Below are positions 23,120 to 32,276 of a stretch of DNA of 48,435 bases, in pieces. Below the pieces are notes generated by a model that was not told the DNA's origin, did no database searches, and worked only from the letters and a program-made list of their open reading frames with translations. How positions within the stretch are numbered: the first letter of the stretch is position 1; the number at the start of each line of letters is the position of its first letter. A program made the position numbers and the translations under genes. The stretch is from assembly GCA_030655595.1 (NCBI GenBank), contig JAUSNQ010000082.1, positions 1-48,435 of the forward strand, in the 5' to 3' direction. The stretch comes from Paludibacter sp. (lineage in GTDB: Bacteria > Bacteroidota > Bacteroidia > Bacteroidales > Paludibacteraceae).

Positions 23120-23670
23120 TCTTCTGTTGTATTTGAGTTTGAGAACATGGCACACCATCCACCGCATCCGTAAAATTCGCGCGGATCTACTATCTGAAGA
23201 TCAGCAGGGAATGATATAAGTTCGTTATTAGCACAGTAATTTAATTCATTTTGCTCAGCATGCATCTTCCGGATGATGATCTCTAATATTTCAAGGCATT
23301 TGTTCATCAGTATTATTTCGTTCAGGTTGTCGTTGTTGGTTTTCGACAAGTTATGAACAACTGATACGGCAAGCGATTGCATCACTTCATTTTGCGTATC
23401 AGGATCTAAAGTCACTTTTCCATATTCGACAAACAAAATAAATTCATTTGAATTCTTGATTTTCTCAGACACGTAATTCTCATTCATCGATAAAATAAAC
23501 TTCTGAATTTCCGGGATAACGTCATCGTTACCCATCGCAAGAATTTCTGTTTTGATTGAATCATACCCGGTCAACCGGCTCGTGGCAGGTTGAATAAACA
23601 TCTTACCAAGGACCGCTTTCCCAACAAACTTCGAGAAATAGCGTAATAAGTTAATGATTAGTTCGTTCAT
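23116..23670 (-). CDS. Head-tail region protein, unknown
   Basis: 184 residues, helical, starting MNELIINLLRYFSKFVGKAVLGKM and ending in a Cys/Trp-rich piece (FYGCGGWCAMFSNS). It overlaps both neighbours by ATGA. No recognised domain. Likely a head-completion or neck component by position. Confidence 0.5.
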   Translation of the reverse strand: MNELIINLLRYFSKFVGKAVLGKMFIQPATSRLTGYDSIKTEILAMGNDDVIPEIQKFILSMNENYVSEKIKNSNEFILFVEYGKVTLDPDTQNEVMQSLAVSVVHNLSKTNNDNLNEIILMNKCLEILEIIIRKMHAEQNELNYCANNELISFPADLQIVDPREFYGCGGWCAMFSNSNTTEE

Positions 23671-24581
23671 GTCAGTTTATTAATTGTTGATATATCAATG
23701 CCTGTTTTCTCGGATAGCTGATATATTGTCAAACCTTCAGCCATTGCTTTGTTGACAACATCCTTCAGATGCTTTATCTGAGCATCAAAATAATCGTTCA
23801 AATTCATGTGATCCGGCAGACCGTAACCCTCGCGTTGCAACATAAGGACTACCTCGTTGCTAAGCTTAATTTTATCGGATCCATCCTCAGATGGATTGCC
23901 TTTGAATAAAATGCAATATGTTGGATGTTCGGTATAAAATTTCACGATACCTGTAAACCAGTAAACAATGCCAAACTTCACCAATGGGTGCAATTTTCTC
24001 ATGTTACGGTTCTGACCTGACACCATGTTTTGCGTGTAATTTAGATTTGCCGGGTACAATATCGCGCAGATCTGATTAATGCATTCTTGCTTGTCGTCAT
24101 CATTTTCTAATCTTGCCATTGCCGACAGCAAATCGAAACAATCAACAAACTCGCGTGCTGTGATATCTGTTTTAGCCGTTATATCAAGTTCAAAACGTTT
24201 ACCTGCATATTTCTTTCTGCCGATTTTTATCGCCGGGAATGGGTTTGTTTTGAAATCGTACTGAGGAATAATTTGCCGATCATCTTCATCTATTATGAAG
24301 ATAAATTTAATGCGTTCCGCCAGACGTAATAAATTCAGATTAATGTTATCCCGGGGAGACTCCTCAGATGTTGGATCCGGACGATTGAACCTTTTAGAGG
24401 GCTTGTAATTCGTGAATTTGATGAGCAACTTAACAAGGGCAACATGTGGTTCTGCTTTCAAATCTCCGGATATAACACGTGAAAGCATTTCAAATGCGAA
24501 TAGTTTCTGTTTGAAATTCAGATCCTCCCACGAATTTGGGATGTCAATGGATGCTATACCGTTTAATTTGATGCTGATCAT
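23667..24581 (-). CDS. Head-completion region protein, unknown
   Basis: 304 residues from the ATG at 24581 (ATGA overlap with the upstream stop). The N-terminus (IASIDIPNSWEDLNFKQKLFAFEML) resembles small tail-assembly chaperone-like openings. The last 30 residues (AMAEGLTIYQLSEKTGIDISTINKL) look like a helix-turn-helix. The mix could mean a structural protein with a DNA-binding tail. Function not assignable. Confidence 0.5.
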   Translation of the reverse strand: MISIKLNGIASIDIPNSWEDLNFKQKLFAFEMLSRVISGDLKAEPHVALVKLLIKFTNYKPSKRFNRPDPTSEESPRDNINLNLLRLAERIKFIFIIDEDDRQIIPQYDFKTNPFPAIKIGRKKYAGKRFELDITAKTDITAREFVDCFDLLSAMARLENDDDKQECINQICAILYPANLNYTQNMVSGQNRNMRKLHPLVKFGIVYWFTGIVKFYTEHPTYCILFKGNPSEDGSDKIKLSNEVVLMLQREGYGLPDHMNLNDYFDAQIKHLKDVVNKAMAEGLTIYQLSEKTGIDISTINKLT

Positions 24582-25504
24582 GAACAATAAAATTTATCAT
24601 CTTCAGTAATTATGCTTTCACCTATTATCGGTTGACTTGAGTGAGTTTTCTTTTGATCAGCTATTTGAGCTTTCTTTATCTCCATATCGACAGCATTCCA
24701 ATAGGTAGATGCCTGGGTGATAAATTTCACAGCAACATTTTTCCGGATATCCTGATCAGCCTGAGCACGGTGGTTCTTGCTCATCTCGTTGTCGATATCG
24801 CGCCGGATCGGCGACGGTAATGCCGAGTATGCAAGTCGCTGACAAGCTCTACCCATCACTTCATAACATACAGCACGGGTAATTGCATCAGTTTTTTCAG
24901 CATCCTTTTTTCGTGAAGACACACAATCCATCCAAACTTCCCGGATGATCCATCCAGTTGACAACATAAAATACTCACCACCTGTCAACTCTACGCCAAC
25001 CCATTTGTTGAAATCTGACAGCCTTACCGGCAGGGAGTCGTAGTCTTTCTTTCGATCACTATCTTTCCATTTAGTGAAATCATCCAAATTTTTATTTAGA
25101 AAGCCAATGAGCTGATTCATCCAGAACCACGCGGTTGTGAGTAAATTATCATTCAAATCATCGGTCTGATATTTATACGCTGTCGTTTCCGAATCTGTTT
25201 TCTTGGTTGTAATTCCATCATTGCCGATATGGAGAATCAAGTATATCATGTGTTCATACACCGCGAAATGAAGCATGGCACGTTGCAAAAAATCAATTGC
25301 CTGAATTTTCTTTGCATCAGTTGTTTGCGGATATGCATCTGCAAGTTCATCGTAAAGCTCTGCCGATATAATATCAGGCATCTTAGCAGCTACTTTGTAC
25401 AAGCTGCTCTCGATATTTTCATAATCAAGCGACAAATTCATCCCGGATATTTTCGGCTTCATCTCGCTTGCAAAATTGGCTGAATTGAATGGTAATTTTA
25501 TCAT
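24578..25504 (-). CDS. DUF6712-like phage protein downstream of the portal
   Basis: 308 residues, mainly helical, with ELYDELADAYPQ, an aromatic-rich middle (WFWMNQLIGFLNK) and a C-terminal helix. It resembles the DUF6712 proteins often found beside portal genes in Bacteroidetes phages, but I judge this by eye only. The location between portal and later head genes suggests an adaptor or head-completion role. It overlaps the portal gene by 4 nt. Confidence 0.5.
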   Translation of the reverse strand: MIKLPFNSANFASEMKPKISGMNLSLDYENIESSLYKVAAKMPDIISAELYDELADAYPQTTDAKKIQAIDFLQRAMLHFAVYEHMIYLILHIGNDGITTKKTDSETTAYKYQTDDLNDNLLTTAWFWMNQLIGFLNKNLDDFTKWKDSDRKKDYDSLPVRLSDFNKWVGVELTGGEYFMLSTGWIIREVWMDCVSSRKKDAEKTDAITRAVCYEVMGRACQRLAYSALPSPIRRDIDNEMSKNHRAQADQDIRKNVAVKFITQASTYWNAVDMEIKKAQIADQKKTHSSQPIIGESIITEDDKFYCS

Positions 25505-27042
25505 TTTTGCTCCTCCGTTTTTTGAAGATTCGATTTTGGATCAGCTGTAGCTGTTTGAGCTGGCCGCTCCGATGGTGTGGTGTCCTGTAATTTTGCCGGG
25601 ATATCAATCCAAAAACCTAATCTTATGCCTTCATTGTACTTCTCCGGCCAGTTAAGCCGGATGTAGTTGTTGATTGATTTGGTGGTCACGTATTCATCCC
25701 ATGTCAGAGATGCGACGTATATCAGGTAGTTGTAATACACGTCGCTCCCTGATTTGCTGATCACACCATCATTCTCCACATTCGTGATAGAAGATGCAAT
25801 TCCCTTACCGGCCAAAATGACCTGATCAGCTCTTTTATCCAGACTAATGACTGAATCAAAATATTCTTTGAATTTCCCGGGGAACTCTTTGAATTCCCAG
25901 CCATCTTCACCCCATTTGGTTGATGCCCACATTTTGCCCTGATTTTTACCTTCTCCGGACATCAGGTTAGTGATCACGCGAAGTTCATTCGCGATTACCT
26001 GGTCAACCATTGTTTCGTAGAAATTCAATACCTGACCTTGCTCGTCAACCAATTTAACCCCACGATATTCAGTTTGAACAGGCACTTCATCGGTGAGGTT
26101 CTGTTGAATGATATTCTCGAGTATCTCACGCTGTTTCATATACCAGGTACCGGGGATTACAACGTGGATGTGTGCATTAAGCGCATTCTTTAAATACGAG
26201 TTTAGATAACGAGGAGAAAGATTTGAGGCGCGAATCCACTCGAATAAGCCTTTAAACCAGTCATTAAAGGCATACACCCATTTGGTAAATGTTTTATCGG
26301 TACTGAATTCGATAGCGACAGGAAATTTAAATGGATCCATCTTATCAAGCCTGTTGAACACGGCCTTGTCGTATCTTCCCGGATTCATCCAGTCGGCCAC
26401 AATTACGTAATTGCAATCCTCGTTTTTAATCCGTTTTCTAAGATCCATCTCCTTAGTTGCAAGTCGTGCCTCATCCGAACCAACGTATGATAACCCCAAA
26501 ACCGGCATACTATCTCCTATTCTTCTACCAAGTCGACGAGCGACTGAAAAATGATATTTAGAAACACAAGTGTTTACATAGTAATAGTCGGTGATGATGT
26601 TTTTGAGGTATTCCCACACATTATCCAATCCGTATCTTTCCCATCTATCAAACGCTTTTTGAATTTCCGGATCTTCAACCGGTACCCGCACGCGATGTTG
26701 CTTATCGCCTTCACCCTGAATAACCTCCTTGTAAAGTCTCGGTCCTTTCCCAAATAGAAATTTCACTTGCTTTTTTATTACTTCCGGAAGCAGCTTGTTT
26801 TCTGAGGTGATTGAAAATACTTCCTGTGGATACAAGTTGTGACCATCACCCCAAAGCGGCACCACAAAATCATCTAATCGCATGGTCATATTTTCAGAAA
26901 TATACCGGGAATATATATTCTGATATTCCTTCTGAACAATACTTTCACGTTCGGCAACTCCTTGTACTTCAAATGTAAGCACACCACCCTTGGGAATAGT
27001 TGCAAATCCTCTGCCTGCTTTTATTTCAATTTTCTGATCCAT
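25501..27042 (-). CDS. Portal protein (putative)
   Basis: 513 residues from the ATG at 27042. It lies two genes after the large terminase and upstream of head-completion genes. Portal-like features: an N-terminal wing (about 25-110), LPEVIKKQVKFLFGKGPR, the helical stem region near 260-330, and a long disordered C-terminus rich in Thr/Pro/Gln. Size is typical for portals (450-550). The dodecameric portal is the DNA gate and terminase docking site. Assignment rests on size and synteny. Confidence 0.72.
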   Translation of the reverse strand: MDQKIEIKAGRGFATIPKGGVLTFEVQGVAERESIVQKEYQNIYSRYISENMTMRLDDFVVPLWGDGHNLYPQEVFSITSENKLLPEVIKKQVKFLFGKGPRLYKEVIQGEGDKQHRVRVPVEDPEIQKAFDRWERYGLDNVWEYLKNIITDYYYVNTCVSKYHFSVARRLGRRIGDSMPVLGLSYVGSDEARLATKEMDLRKRIKNEDCNYVIVADWMNPGRYDKAVFNRLDKMDPFKFPVAIEFSTDKTFTKWVYAFNDWFKGLFEWIRASNLSPRYLNSYLKNALNAHIHVVIPGTWYMKQREILENIIQQNLTDEVPVQTEYRGVKLVDEQGQVLNFYETMVDQVIANELRVITNLMSGEGKNQGKMWASTKWGEDGWEFKEFPGKFKEYFDSVISLDKRADQVILAGKGIASSITNVENDGVISKSGSDVYYNYLIYVASLTWDEYVTTKSINNYIRLNWPEKYNEGIRLGFWIDIPAKLQDTTPSERPAQTATADPKSNLQKTEEQK

Positions 27043-27355
27043 CAAACCAATCTATTTTTAATAATTCATAATTTGGAGGAAAACCAATGTATCTCATCAG
27101 TTTCTTGAAACACATTTTCGGCTCTTGAGTATCTAAATCCTCATACGGAAAATACAAATCTCCATCCAGCTGAAATGTATCCTCCCGAAGCGCAGGACGT
27201 ACCCTGCATTTATCAACCTTTACCAGTCTTCCTGATTTATTTGTAGTAAGATTACATGTCAAGTGTAGGAGTGTAAAATACGCATCCGGCACAAACTTCA
27301 GGTTACGTGCCCGGCGAATGGCTTCGGTTCCGGATATTGTTTTTTGATTTTCCAT
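27026..27355 (-). CDS. Small hypothetical protein before the portal
   Basis: 109 residues from the ATG at 27355. It contains AIRRARNLKFVPDAYFTLLHLTC and ends FPPNYELLKIDWFDGSEN. It overlaps the portal by 17 nt and directly follows late promoter (c). No recognised domain. Confidence 0.55.
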   Translation of the reverse strand: MENQKTISGTEAIRRARNLKFVPDAYFTLLHLTCNLTTNKSGRLVKVDKCRVRPALREDTFQLDGDLYFPYEDLDTQEPKMCFKKLMRYIGFPPNYELLKIDWFDGSEN

Positions 27356-27358
27356 ATA

Positions 27359-27393
27359 CAAATAAAACCTATTGATAAATGAGCATAAAGGAC
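27359..27393 (-). promoter_or_regulatory. Late promoter (c), portal block
   Basis: On the minus strand GTCCTTT (27393-27387), 20 nt, TTTATTTG (27366-27359), one mismatch from TAnnTTTG. It lies between the terminase stop and the 109-residue gene. Confidence 0.7.
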
Positions 27394-27398
27394 AATAA

Positions 27399-29108
27399 TC
27401 AGCTTGATGTATATGTTCCGGAGCCTTGTTGAGAGATTATTCCCTGATCTGTGTCAGGAAGTAATTTCGAGTACTCTCCCCAGAGTAGATACATCACAGC
27501 TGATGACAGCTGGGTAGAATTATATGCTTGTTGTTCAAATGGCAACCGCTCACTGCTTTTATCAAGAAAAATCTTACCTTCATACCGCTTGAGTGGTGAA
27601 TGGTTGATGGAAGACACTGTTGCTTCACACTCATTCTGATCAATAAGGATATCATCTCTTTTACCATCATTTTTACCAAACAGCAAATTCAACAGCCTGT
27701 AATGCTGAGAATAGAAGATAGTCCGTTGCTTTGGCGACATCAGGTGCACCGTCCATCCAAGTGCAACAAGTTCTTTTTTTAGCAATTTCGCATCCGTATC
27801 GTTGATTCCCGGCTCTTTATAATCGGGATAGTATTTTTTCCACTCCGGATCCTTCTGATTAGCTGCCCGATCATAGTGTATGTAAACCACTTTTTTACCT
27901 AAACTGAAAAAATCATCAATTTTCTTAGCTAATTCCGTGTGCTGATCAGGATGATAAATCCAAAAATCTTTTAACAGTCGAAATTCCTTTTTATGAATAT
28001 TCCGCTGGGCAAACACCATCGACGAAAAGGGACCGGCATCATAACCGGCAATCAGTGGCTTGTTTTTATCATAGTATCTCAAATGCCGGCACGATTCATC
28101 TACTTTCTCACCAGCTGACATCAGGTCGATATAGCGGTAATCATATCCATCATTGAATAGATGTTGCTTTCCAAATCTGCCGAAAAACATGTCTTTTACT
28201 CTCAGTTTCCGGATTGCAAAAATGGAGGTGTAAAGCACGTCTTTATCCCGGGTCGATTTTATCTGATTTTCGATATAGTCAACACCCAAAATTTTCAAGT
28301 TTGAAAATGATGATGCCCGCATATACAACACTTGCCCTCGTCGCAACTCATTCAGTCGCTCATTCCAGCGATCGATGAAGCGCTCAAGCTTCTTGATTCT
28401 CTCAAAATCGAGTGTTTTACGAGCAATTTCAAGTTCATGTATCCGGAAATCAATTTCAAGGGCTATCTCGATGATGCTGTCGACTATCTCCTGATTCATT
28501 TCTTTTTCTATATCGAGGAACCAATCCTCATCCGTCTCGAAGTTCGGCGTTGATGTGAATCCCGACCATCCCATGAAATAAGGAGAGTGTCCGAATTTGG
28601 AACGGTCGGCCCGGAGCGTGGGCATAAATCGCTCAAGCATAAACTCTTTTTTTATCTTCAGCAGCTCATCGAATACGCCGTGACAGGTACTTATACCCAA
28701 AACTGACTCCGGACGATCGGCTGAAACAAACTTCACAACAGTGCCGTTACAAAACGAAATGGTGTGTTTCCAGTCAAAAATAGCGGTAACGCATTTTGCA
28801 AAATGCTTGGGAGGTTCCTTGCCAATTTCAACATAAATTCCACGCTCATAGTTTTCGGTAAAATACTCGAGGATCCCGGGAAGGATATTGCTGAATATAT
28901 CGCGATAGGTGGCAGCTCCGAGCACCAATAGCGAACCGGGCATGGAGTTCTGTATACGATCGATGCGCGATGCCATGATATGTGTAGTTTTTCCTGACCC
29001 GCGCCCGAGCTCACATACTATAACTTGCGGATCCGCTAACTTCACTTTTATCTGCAATGCAGACATGTAAGCTTTCTGAAATATTGCTTCAATTTCAGAT
29101 TTCTTCAT
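27399..29108 (-). CDS. Terminase large subunit
   Basis: 569 residues. The ATPase domain has Walker A GRGSGKTT (about 35-42) and Walker B VFDEL (about 145-149). The RNase-H-like nuclease domain has IAGYDAGPFSS and YIHYDRAANQKDP as candidate metal-binding segments. The protein packages DNA into the procapsid at the portal and cuts concatemers. Size is within the usual 450-600. It overlaps the preceding gene by 14 nt. Confidence 0.92.
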   Translation of the reverse strand: MKKSEIEAIFQKAYMSALQIKVKLADPQVIVCELGRGSGKTTHIMASRIDRIQNSMPGSLLVLGAATYRDIFSNILPGILEYFTENYERGIYVEIGKEPPKHFAKCVTAIFDWKHTISFCNGTVVKFVSADRPESVLGISTCHGVFDELLKIKKEFMLERFMPTLRADRSKFGHSPYFMGWSGFTSTPNFETDEDWFLDIEKEMNQEIVDSIIEIALEIDFRIHELEIARKTLDFERIKKLERFIDRWNERLNELRRGQVLYMRASSFSNLKILGVDYIENQIKSTRDKDVLYTSIFAIRKLRVKDMFFGRFGKQHLFNDGYDYRYIDLMSAGEKVDESCRHLRYYDKNKPLIAGYDAGPFSSMVFAQRNIHKKEFRLLKDFWIYHPDQHTELAKKIDDFFSLGKKVVYIHYDRAANQKDPEWKKYYPDYKEPGINDTDAKLLKKELVALGWTVHLMSPKQRTIFYSQHYRLLNLLFGKNDGKRDDILIDQNECEATVSSINHSPLKRYEGKIFLDKSSERLPFEQQAYNSTQLSSAVMYLLWGEYSKLLPDTDQGIISQQGSGTYTSS

Positions 29109-29712
29109 AATCTACATCTTTGATATTCAATTCCCGGACTACTTCATCAACCTGACGTTGTTTTTCTGAATCTGTAGTATCCTGCTTTGATATAATACTC
29201 AAGGCTTTGCGATATGCATTCAAAATTCCTGACCTCTTAACACCCATGCGCTCCAGTTCTATATCCGGAGACACGATTTGTGGCTTGAATTTGATGCGAT
29301 CCGGATCAATGGCATTTGCTGATGCACGGATACGGTATTCGCACGACCTGAGCAAGCAATTACGCGCTTCACGCAAATTATGAGCTACCAGGTTGACTTC
29401 AAACAGCTTCATAAGCATATCAGCGTAATAAATCAGCCACGCCTCTGAGGTTACATTGCAATCTGAGTTCAAATAATTCAGGGCATCATAAATTCGGCTT
29501 TTACAGGTGTGTATCGAAAGCTCCGGATAACTGAGCTGTAGCTTCTTTGCGCATTCAGTGATTGAGTGTGTTGTACGATGCAAATTGGAAGCCTCGTTGA
29601 TCTGAAGTATATAATCAGCGAGTGCCTGGGGTATTCCGACTGCTTTAGCATCGCGAAATTCCAAAAATTTCTCAACTATTTCCGGTGATAGCTTTTGAAG
29701 GTGTTCAATCAT
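29095..29712 (-). CDS. Possible terminase small subunit or packaging protein
   Basis: 205 residues, helical, located directly upstream of the large terminase with overlap. It contains TECAKKLQLSYPELSIHTCKSRIYDALNYL, which could be a helix-turn-helix, and an acidic tail (RELNIKDVDYEEI). Synteny suggests the DNA-recognition subunit. No family signature recognised. Confidence 0.5.
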   Translation of the reverse strand: MIEHLQKLSPEIVEKFLEFRDAKAVGIPQALADYILQINEASNLHRTTHSITECAKKLQLSYPELSIHTCKSRIYDALNYLNSDCNVTSEAWLIYYADMLMKLFEVNLVAHNLREARNCLLRSCEYRIRASANAIDPDRIKFKPQIVSPDIELERMGVKRSGILNAYRKALSIISKQDTTDSEKQRQVDEVVRELNIKDVDYEEI

Positions 29713-30011
29713 AATCCAAAATTTTCATGTATTTGTGTATCAATACGTTTTTTGCTTTGCCGTTGATTCAACTTTTCGTTTGCATCAATATTGCTGTTTT
29801 TCGCATTGTCAAAAAGTGATTTATCCATCGTATATTGACCGGTTGCTTTGCCTTTGTGATATGCTCGATATAGTTCACTCTTAGGATCCTGAATGTCTTT
29901 TTTGAATTCTTCCGGATTTTCAGGATCCACGAGAAAAATAATTTCATGCACCGGGTAACCAAGCACACCAAATGCACGAACTTTTTCTATGAATGAGTTA
30001 TCGTAGTTCAT
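29709..30011 (-). CDS. Possible small HTH packaging protein
   Basis: 100 residues from the ATG at 30011 (the longer frame overlaps the methyltransferase end by 50 nt). The sequence FGVLGYPVHEIIFLV and YHKGKATGQYTMDKSLFDNAK resembles the short HTH plus helical layout of small terminase subunits. It could be the small subunit in place of the 205-residue protein, or both could act together. Confidence 0.5.
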   Translation of the reverse strand: MNYDNSFIEKVRAFGVLGYPVHEIIFLVDPENPEEFKKDIQDPKSELYRAYHKGKATGQYTMDKSLFDNAKNSNIDANEKLNQRQSKKRIDTQIHENFGL

Positions 30012-31416
30012 ATTCTTTGAGTTCTTCTTTGGTAAGCACTTTACCATTTCTCTTAATTATCACGTCTTTTCCAGAATTTCGCATAAAACGAATATATCTG
30101 CGGATATCCAAGTCGCAATAAGCGGGACTTAATTCAGTAGCATAACATAATCGATCAGTTTGTTCAGATGATATTATTGTGGTACCAGAACCGGAGAAAA
30201 CGTCTAAAATAATGTGTCCAATAAGGCTACAATCCATTATTGCATCAGCCACAAGTTTAACAGGCTTTGGAGTTGGGTGGTCCTTGGTATTAACATCATT
30301 TGTTTTGCTGAATGAATTTGCCCCTGGATAATCCCAGACATTGGTGCGATATCGGCCATTCTGACCAAGCATGAAATTGTTAATATGCTTTTCACGACCA
30401 TTTTTAAAGATAAAAATCAACTCATGACTTGATTCATAACCGTGCTTTTCAATATCCTCAATTCTTGATTCTAATAAGCTATCCGGAATCTCCTGGTTAT
30501 TCTGAAACATAAATATCAACTCATGTTTCGATCTGTAGAATGTACCCATACCTCCATTTGACTTATTCCACACAATCATGTTTTTATATTCAGAATAAAC
30601 CCTGCCGGCACATCTTATTTCATACACATGCTTCCAATCCATGCAAACGTAATGAATAGAACCTTTTACCGAGTATCTGATTAAAATTTCAAAGCACTGC
30701 TGAAGGAAATTAATAAACTGATCCTCTGTCATTTCACCTACACCCATTTCAAAGCTCTTAGACTTAGCTTTCCCAAACCCGGAGAATGTTTCTGGTGCGA
30801 GATTATATGGTGGATCGGTGAATACCATATGAGCAAATGCACCCGCCATCAATCTGCCAATAACATTAACATCAGTACTATCACCACATATAAGCCTGTG
30901 CGATCCGAGTTCATAAAGGTCATCCTTTTGCGTGATTGGATTTGATGGTGGTAGATCATTGAATTCATCTTCGATGATTACACGCTCTGAATCCTTTTGT
31001 TGTGTAAGCTGTGATGCGGATGGTAGTGATACATCGTCCATTGATGGAAGATCAACAATGATGTTCTTATATATGTCGGAGAAGTTTTCCTCAAGCTTGA
31101 TAAGATCCCATTCGCCTGCATGGGTGTTGGATATCAACATGTACTCCTTTACTTCATCCTGGTTAAGTAATCGTGACGGCACTCTGACATCTATCGACTC
31201 ATCCAACCTACCACGGTCTGCATACGACTCCCATCTGCGTTGTCCTGCGATTATATGATTATCTAAATTTATAACCGGAATCTCAACAAGATTAAACTTA
31301 TCAATACTGGCATGAAGCTTTTGCTGCTTAGCTTCATTTCGCTTTCGTGGATTATAATCTGTTGGTACAAGGTCACGTACTTTTCTTTGCTCAGTAGTCC
31401 ATTTTAACGCATTCAT
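29998..31416 (-). CDS. ParB-domain / N4-N6 DNA methyltransferase fusion
   Basis: 472 residues. The N-terminal ParB/Srx-like domain (about 10-120) has DYNPRKRNE and IIAGQRRWESY. The methyltransferase domain has LICGDST, motif IV DPPYN (201-205) and, near the C-terminus, motif I DVFSGSGTT with KDHPTPKPVKL before it. Motif IV before motif I marks a beta-class amino-methyltransferase. This domain pair is common in phages. It probably modifies phage DNA against host restriction. It is the first gene of the packaging unit and is expressed late, unlike the other three methyltransferases. Confidence 0.9.
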   Translation of the reverse strand: MNALKWTTEQRKVRDLVPTDYNPRKRNEAKQQKLHASIDKFNLVEIPVINLDNHIIAGQRRWESYADRGRLDESIDVRVPSRLLNQDEVKEYMLISNTHAGEWDLIKLEENFSDIYKNIIVDLPSMDDVSLPSASQLTQQKDSERVIIEDEFNDLPPSNPITQKDDLYELGSHRLICGDSTDVNVIGRLMAGAFAHMVFTDPPYNLAPETFSGFGKAKSKSFEMGVGEMTEDQFINFLQQCFEILIRYSVKGSIHYVCMDWKHVYEIRCAGRVYSEYKNMIVWNKSNGGMGTFYRSKHELIFMFQNNQEIPDSLLESRIEDIEKHGYESSHELIFIFKNGREKHINNFMLGQNGRYRTNVWDYPGANSFSKTNDVNTKDHPTPKPVKLVADAIMDCSLIGHIILDVFSGSGTTIISSEQTDRLCYATELSPAYCDLDIRRYIRFMRNSGKDVIIKRNGKVLTKEELKEYELR

Positions 31417-31437
31417 ATAGCTAATTATTTATATTGA

Positions 31438-31472
31438 CAAAGCTATTTAGTTCTACATGCATTCAAAAGGAC
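31438..31472 (-). promoter_or_regulatory. Late promoter (e), methyltransferase and terminase
   Basis: On the minus strand GTCCTTT (31472-31466), 20 nt, TAGCTTTG (31445-31438), a full -7 match, 22 nt before the methyltransferase ATG. Confidence 0.75.
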
Positions 31473-31785
31473 GATTTTCAATCGAGTGAGTTTTAAAATA
31501 AATCTAATCATTTTTTGATATGTCTAAGTGTGTTACACTGCATCCTCTGAAATGCTTACAGCTAAAGGCATTGAATCATATAACCCTTATTTCCACCCTT
31601 TGCATTACAAGTCATCTACCCAGCGGCTCAGGGGTAGGAGGCAAACGAGCGAAAAAGCAAATATCATTTTTTTAAAATATTTTTTGATTATCAGCGTTTT
31701 AGGTATCTAAAAAATATCAAACACCCCTAAACGGATGTGTTTTTTTACAATTCCGTGTATTTTTGAGTAAAATATCGGGGGTTTA
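31473..31785. other. Non-coding interval with hairpins
   Basis: About 310 bp without a convincing gene. It has a stem CTACCC (31616-31621) / GGGTAG (31632-31637) with a GC-rich loop, and on the plus strand a weak terminator-like stem AACAC/GTGTT (31720-31740) followed by seven Ts. A small RNA is possible. No matching promoter was found on either strand. Confidence 0.35.
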
Positions 31786-31822
31786 GTTCAAAAAAAAGCC
31801 CTCATTACTGAGAGCTGATTTT
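31786..31822 (-). terminator. Terminator of the capsid unit
   Basis: On the minus strand AGCTCTC pairs with GAGGGCT (one mismatch), followed by TTTTTTTT. It follows the 124-residue gene. Confidence 0.88.
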
Positions 31823-31824
31823 TT

Positions 31825-32199
31825 TTATTTGCTAATTACGTCTTCCAATACTTTTTTTCTGACTTCCGCACGGAATAAATTTTGTTCCCAGGATTGTTTT
31901 TCATCATCAGTTTTGTATTTTTTTTTGTTGATGTTGCTTTGGATCCGGCGAATGTTTTGAGTTACGTTTGTTATTTCGTTGATAAGTGCACCCGGATTGT
32001 TTCGCTTTAATTCGTACAGCTCTGATAACATGTCATCGTATTGTTTTCGCTGAATGGTTAACGCATGCCTATACACGAAAACTTTATGATTGTTGAATGC
32101 TTGTAATTCGGCGTGAGCTTGCCGGTTACGGTTGTCAAGCTCTACCATTTCGAGCGATAACTCGGGGTTATCATCTAATATAACGTCAATCTCCTGCAT
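31825..32199 (-). CDS. Coiled-coil protein of the capsid unit
   Basis: 124 residues, almost wholly helical with heptad spacing (ELDNRNRQAHAELQAFNNHK; RKQYDDMLSELYELKRNNPG). It ends at the terminator 31786. It may serve as a scaffold-type or head-assembly protein, which is inferred from position after the capsid. No family recognised. Confidence 0.55.
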   Translation of the reverse strand: MQEIDVILDDNPELSLEMVELDNRNRQAHAELQAFNNHKVFVYRHALTIQRKQYDDMLSELYELKRNNPGALINEITNVTQNIRRIQSNINKKKYKTDDEKQSWEQNLFRAEVRKKVLEDVISK

Positions 32200-32276
32200 G
32201 CGATGGTAAGTGTTTACGCGCTCGTCATACAGGAGAATGCACAGTTGGATGTCGGGATTGGTGTTATCCGACCAGT

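Noticed and set aside
23843..23849. Further GTCCTTT-like late sites (GTCCTTA at 23849-23843 and at 19698-19692; GTCCTTG at 13486 and 23613)
   Set aside because: One mismatch, inside coding sequence. No TAnnTTTG-like box 20 nt away at the two GTCCTTA sites; the two GTCCTTG sites were dismissed on mismatch and coding location.
31540..31650. tRNA-like sequence on the minus strand (TTGTAA anticodon-like loop, near-complementary ends)
   Set aside because: The anticodon and T stems do not pair and no cloverleaf can be built.
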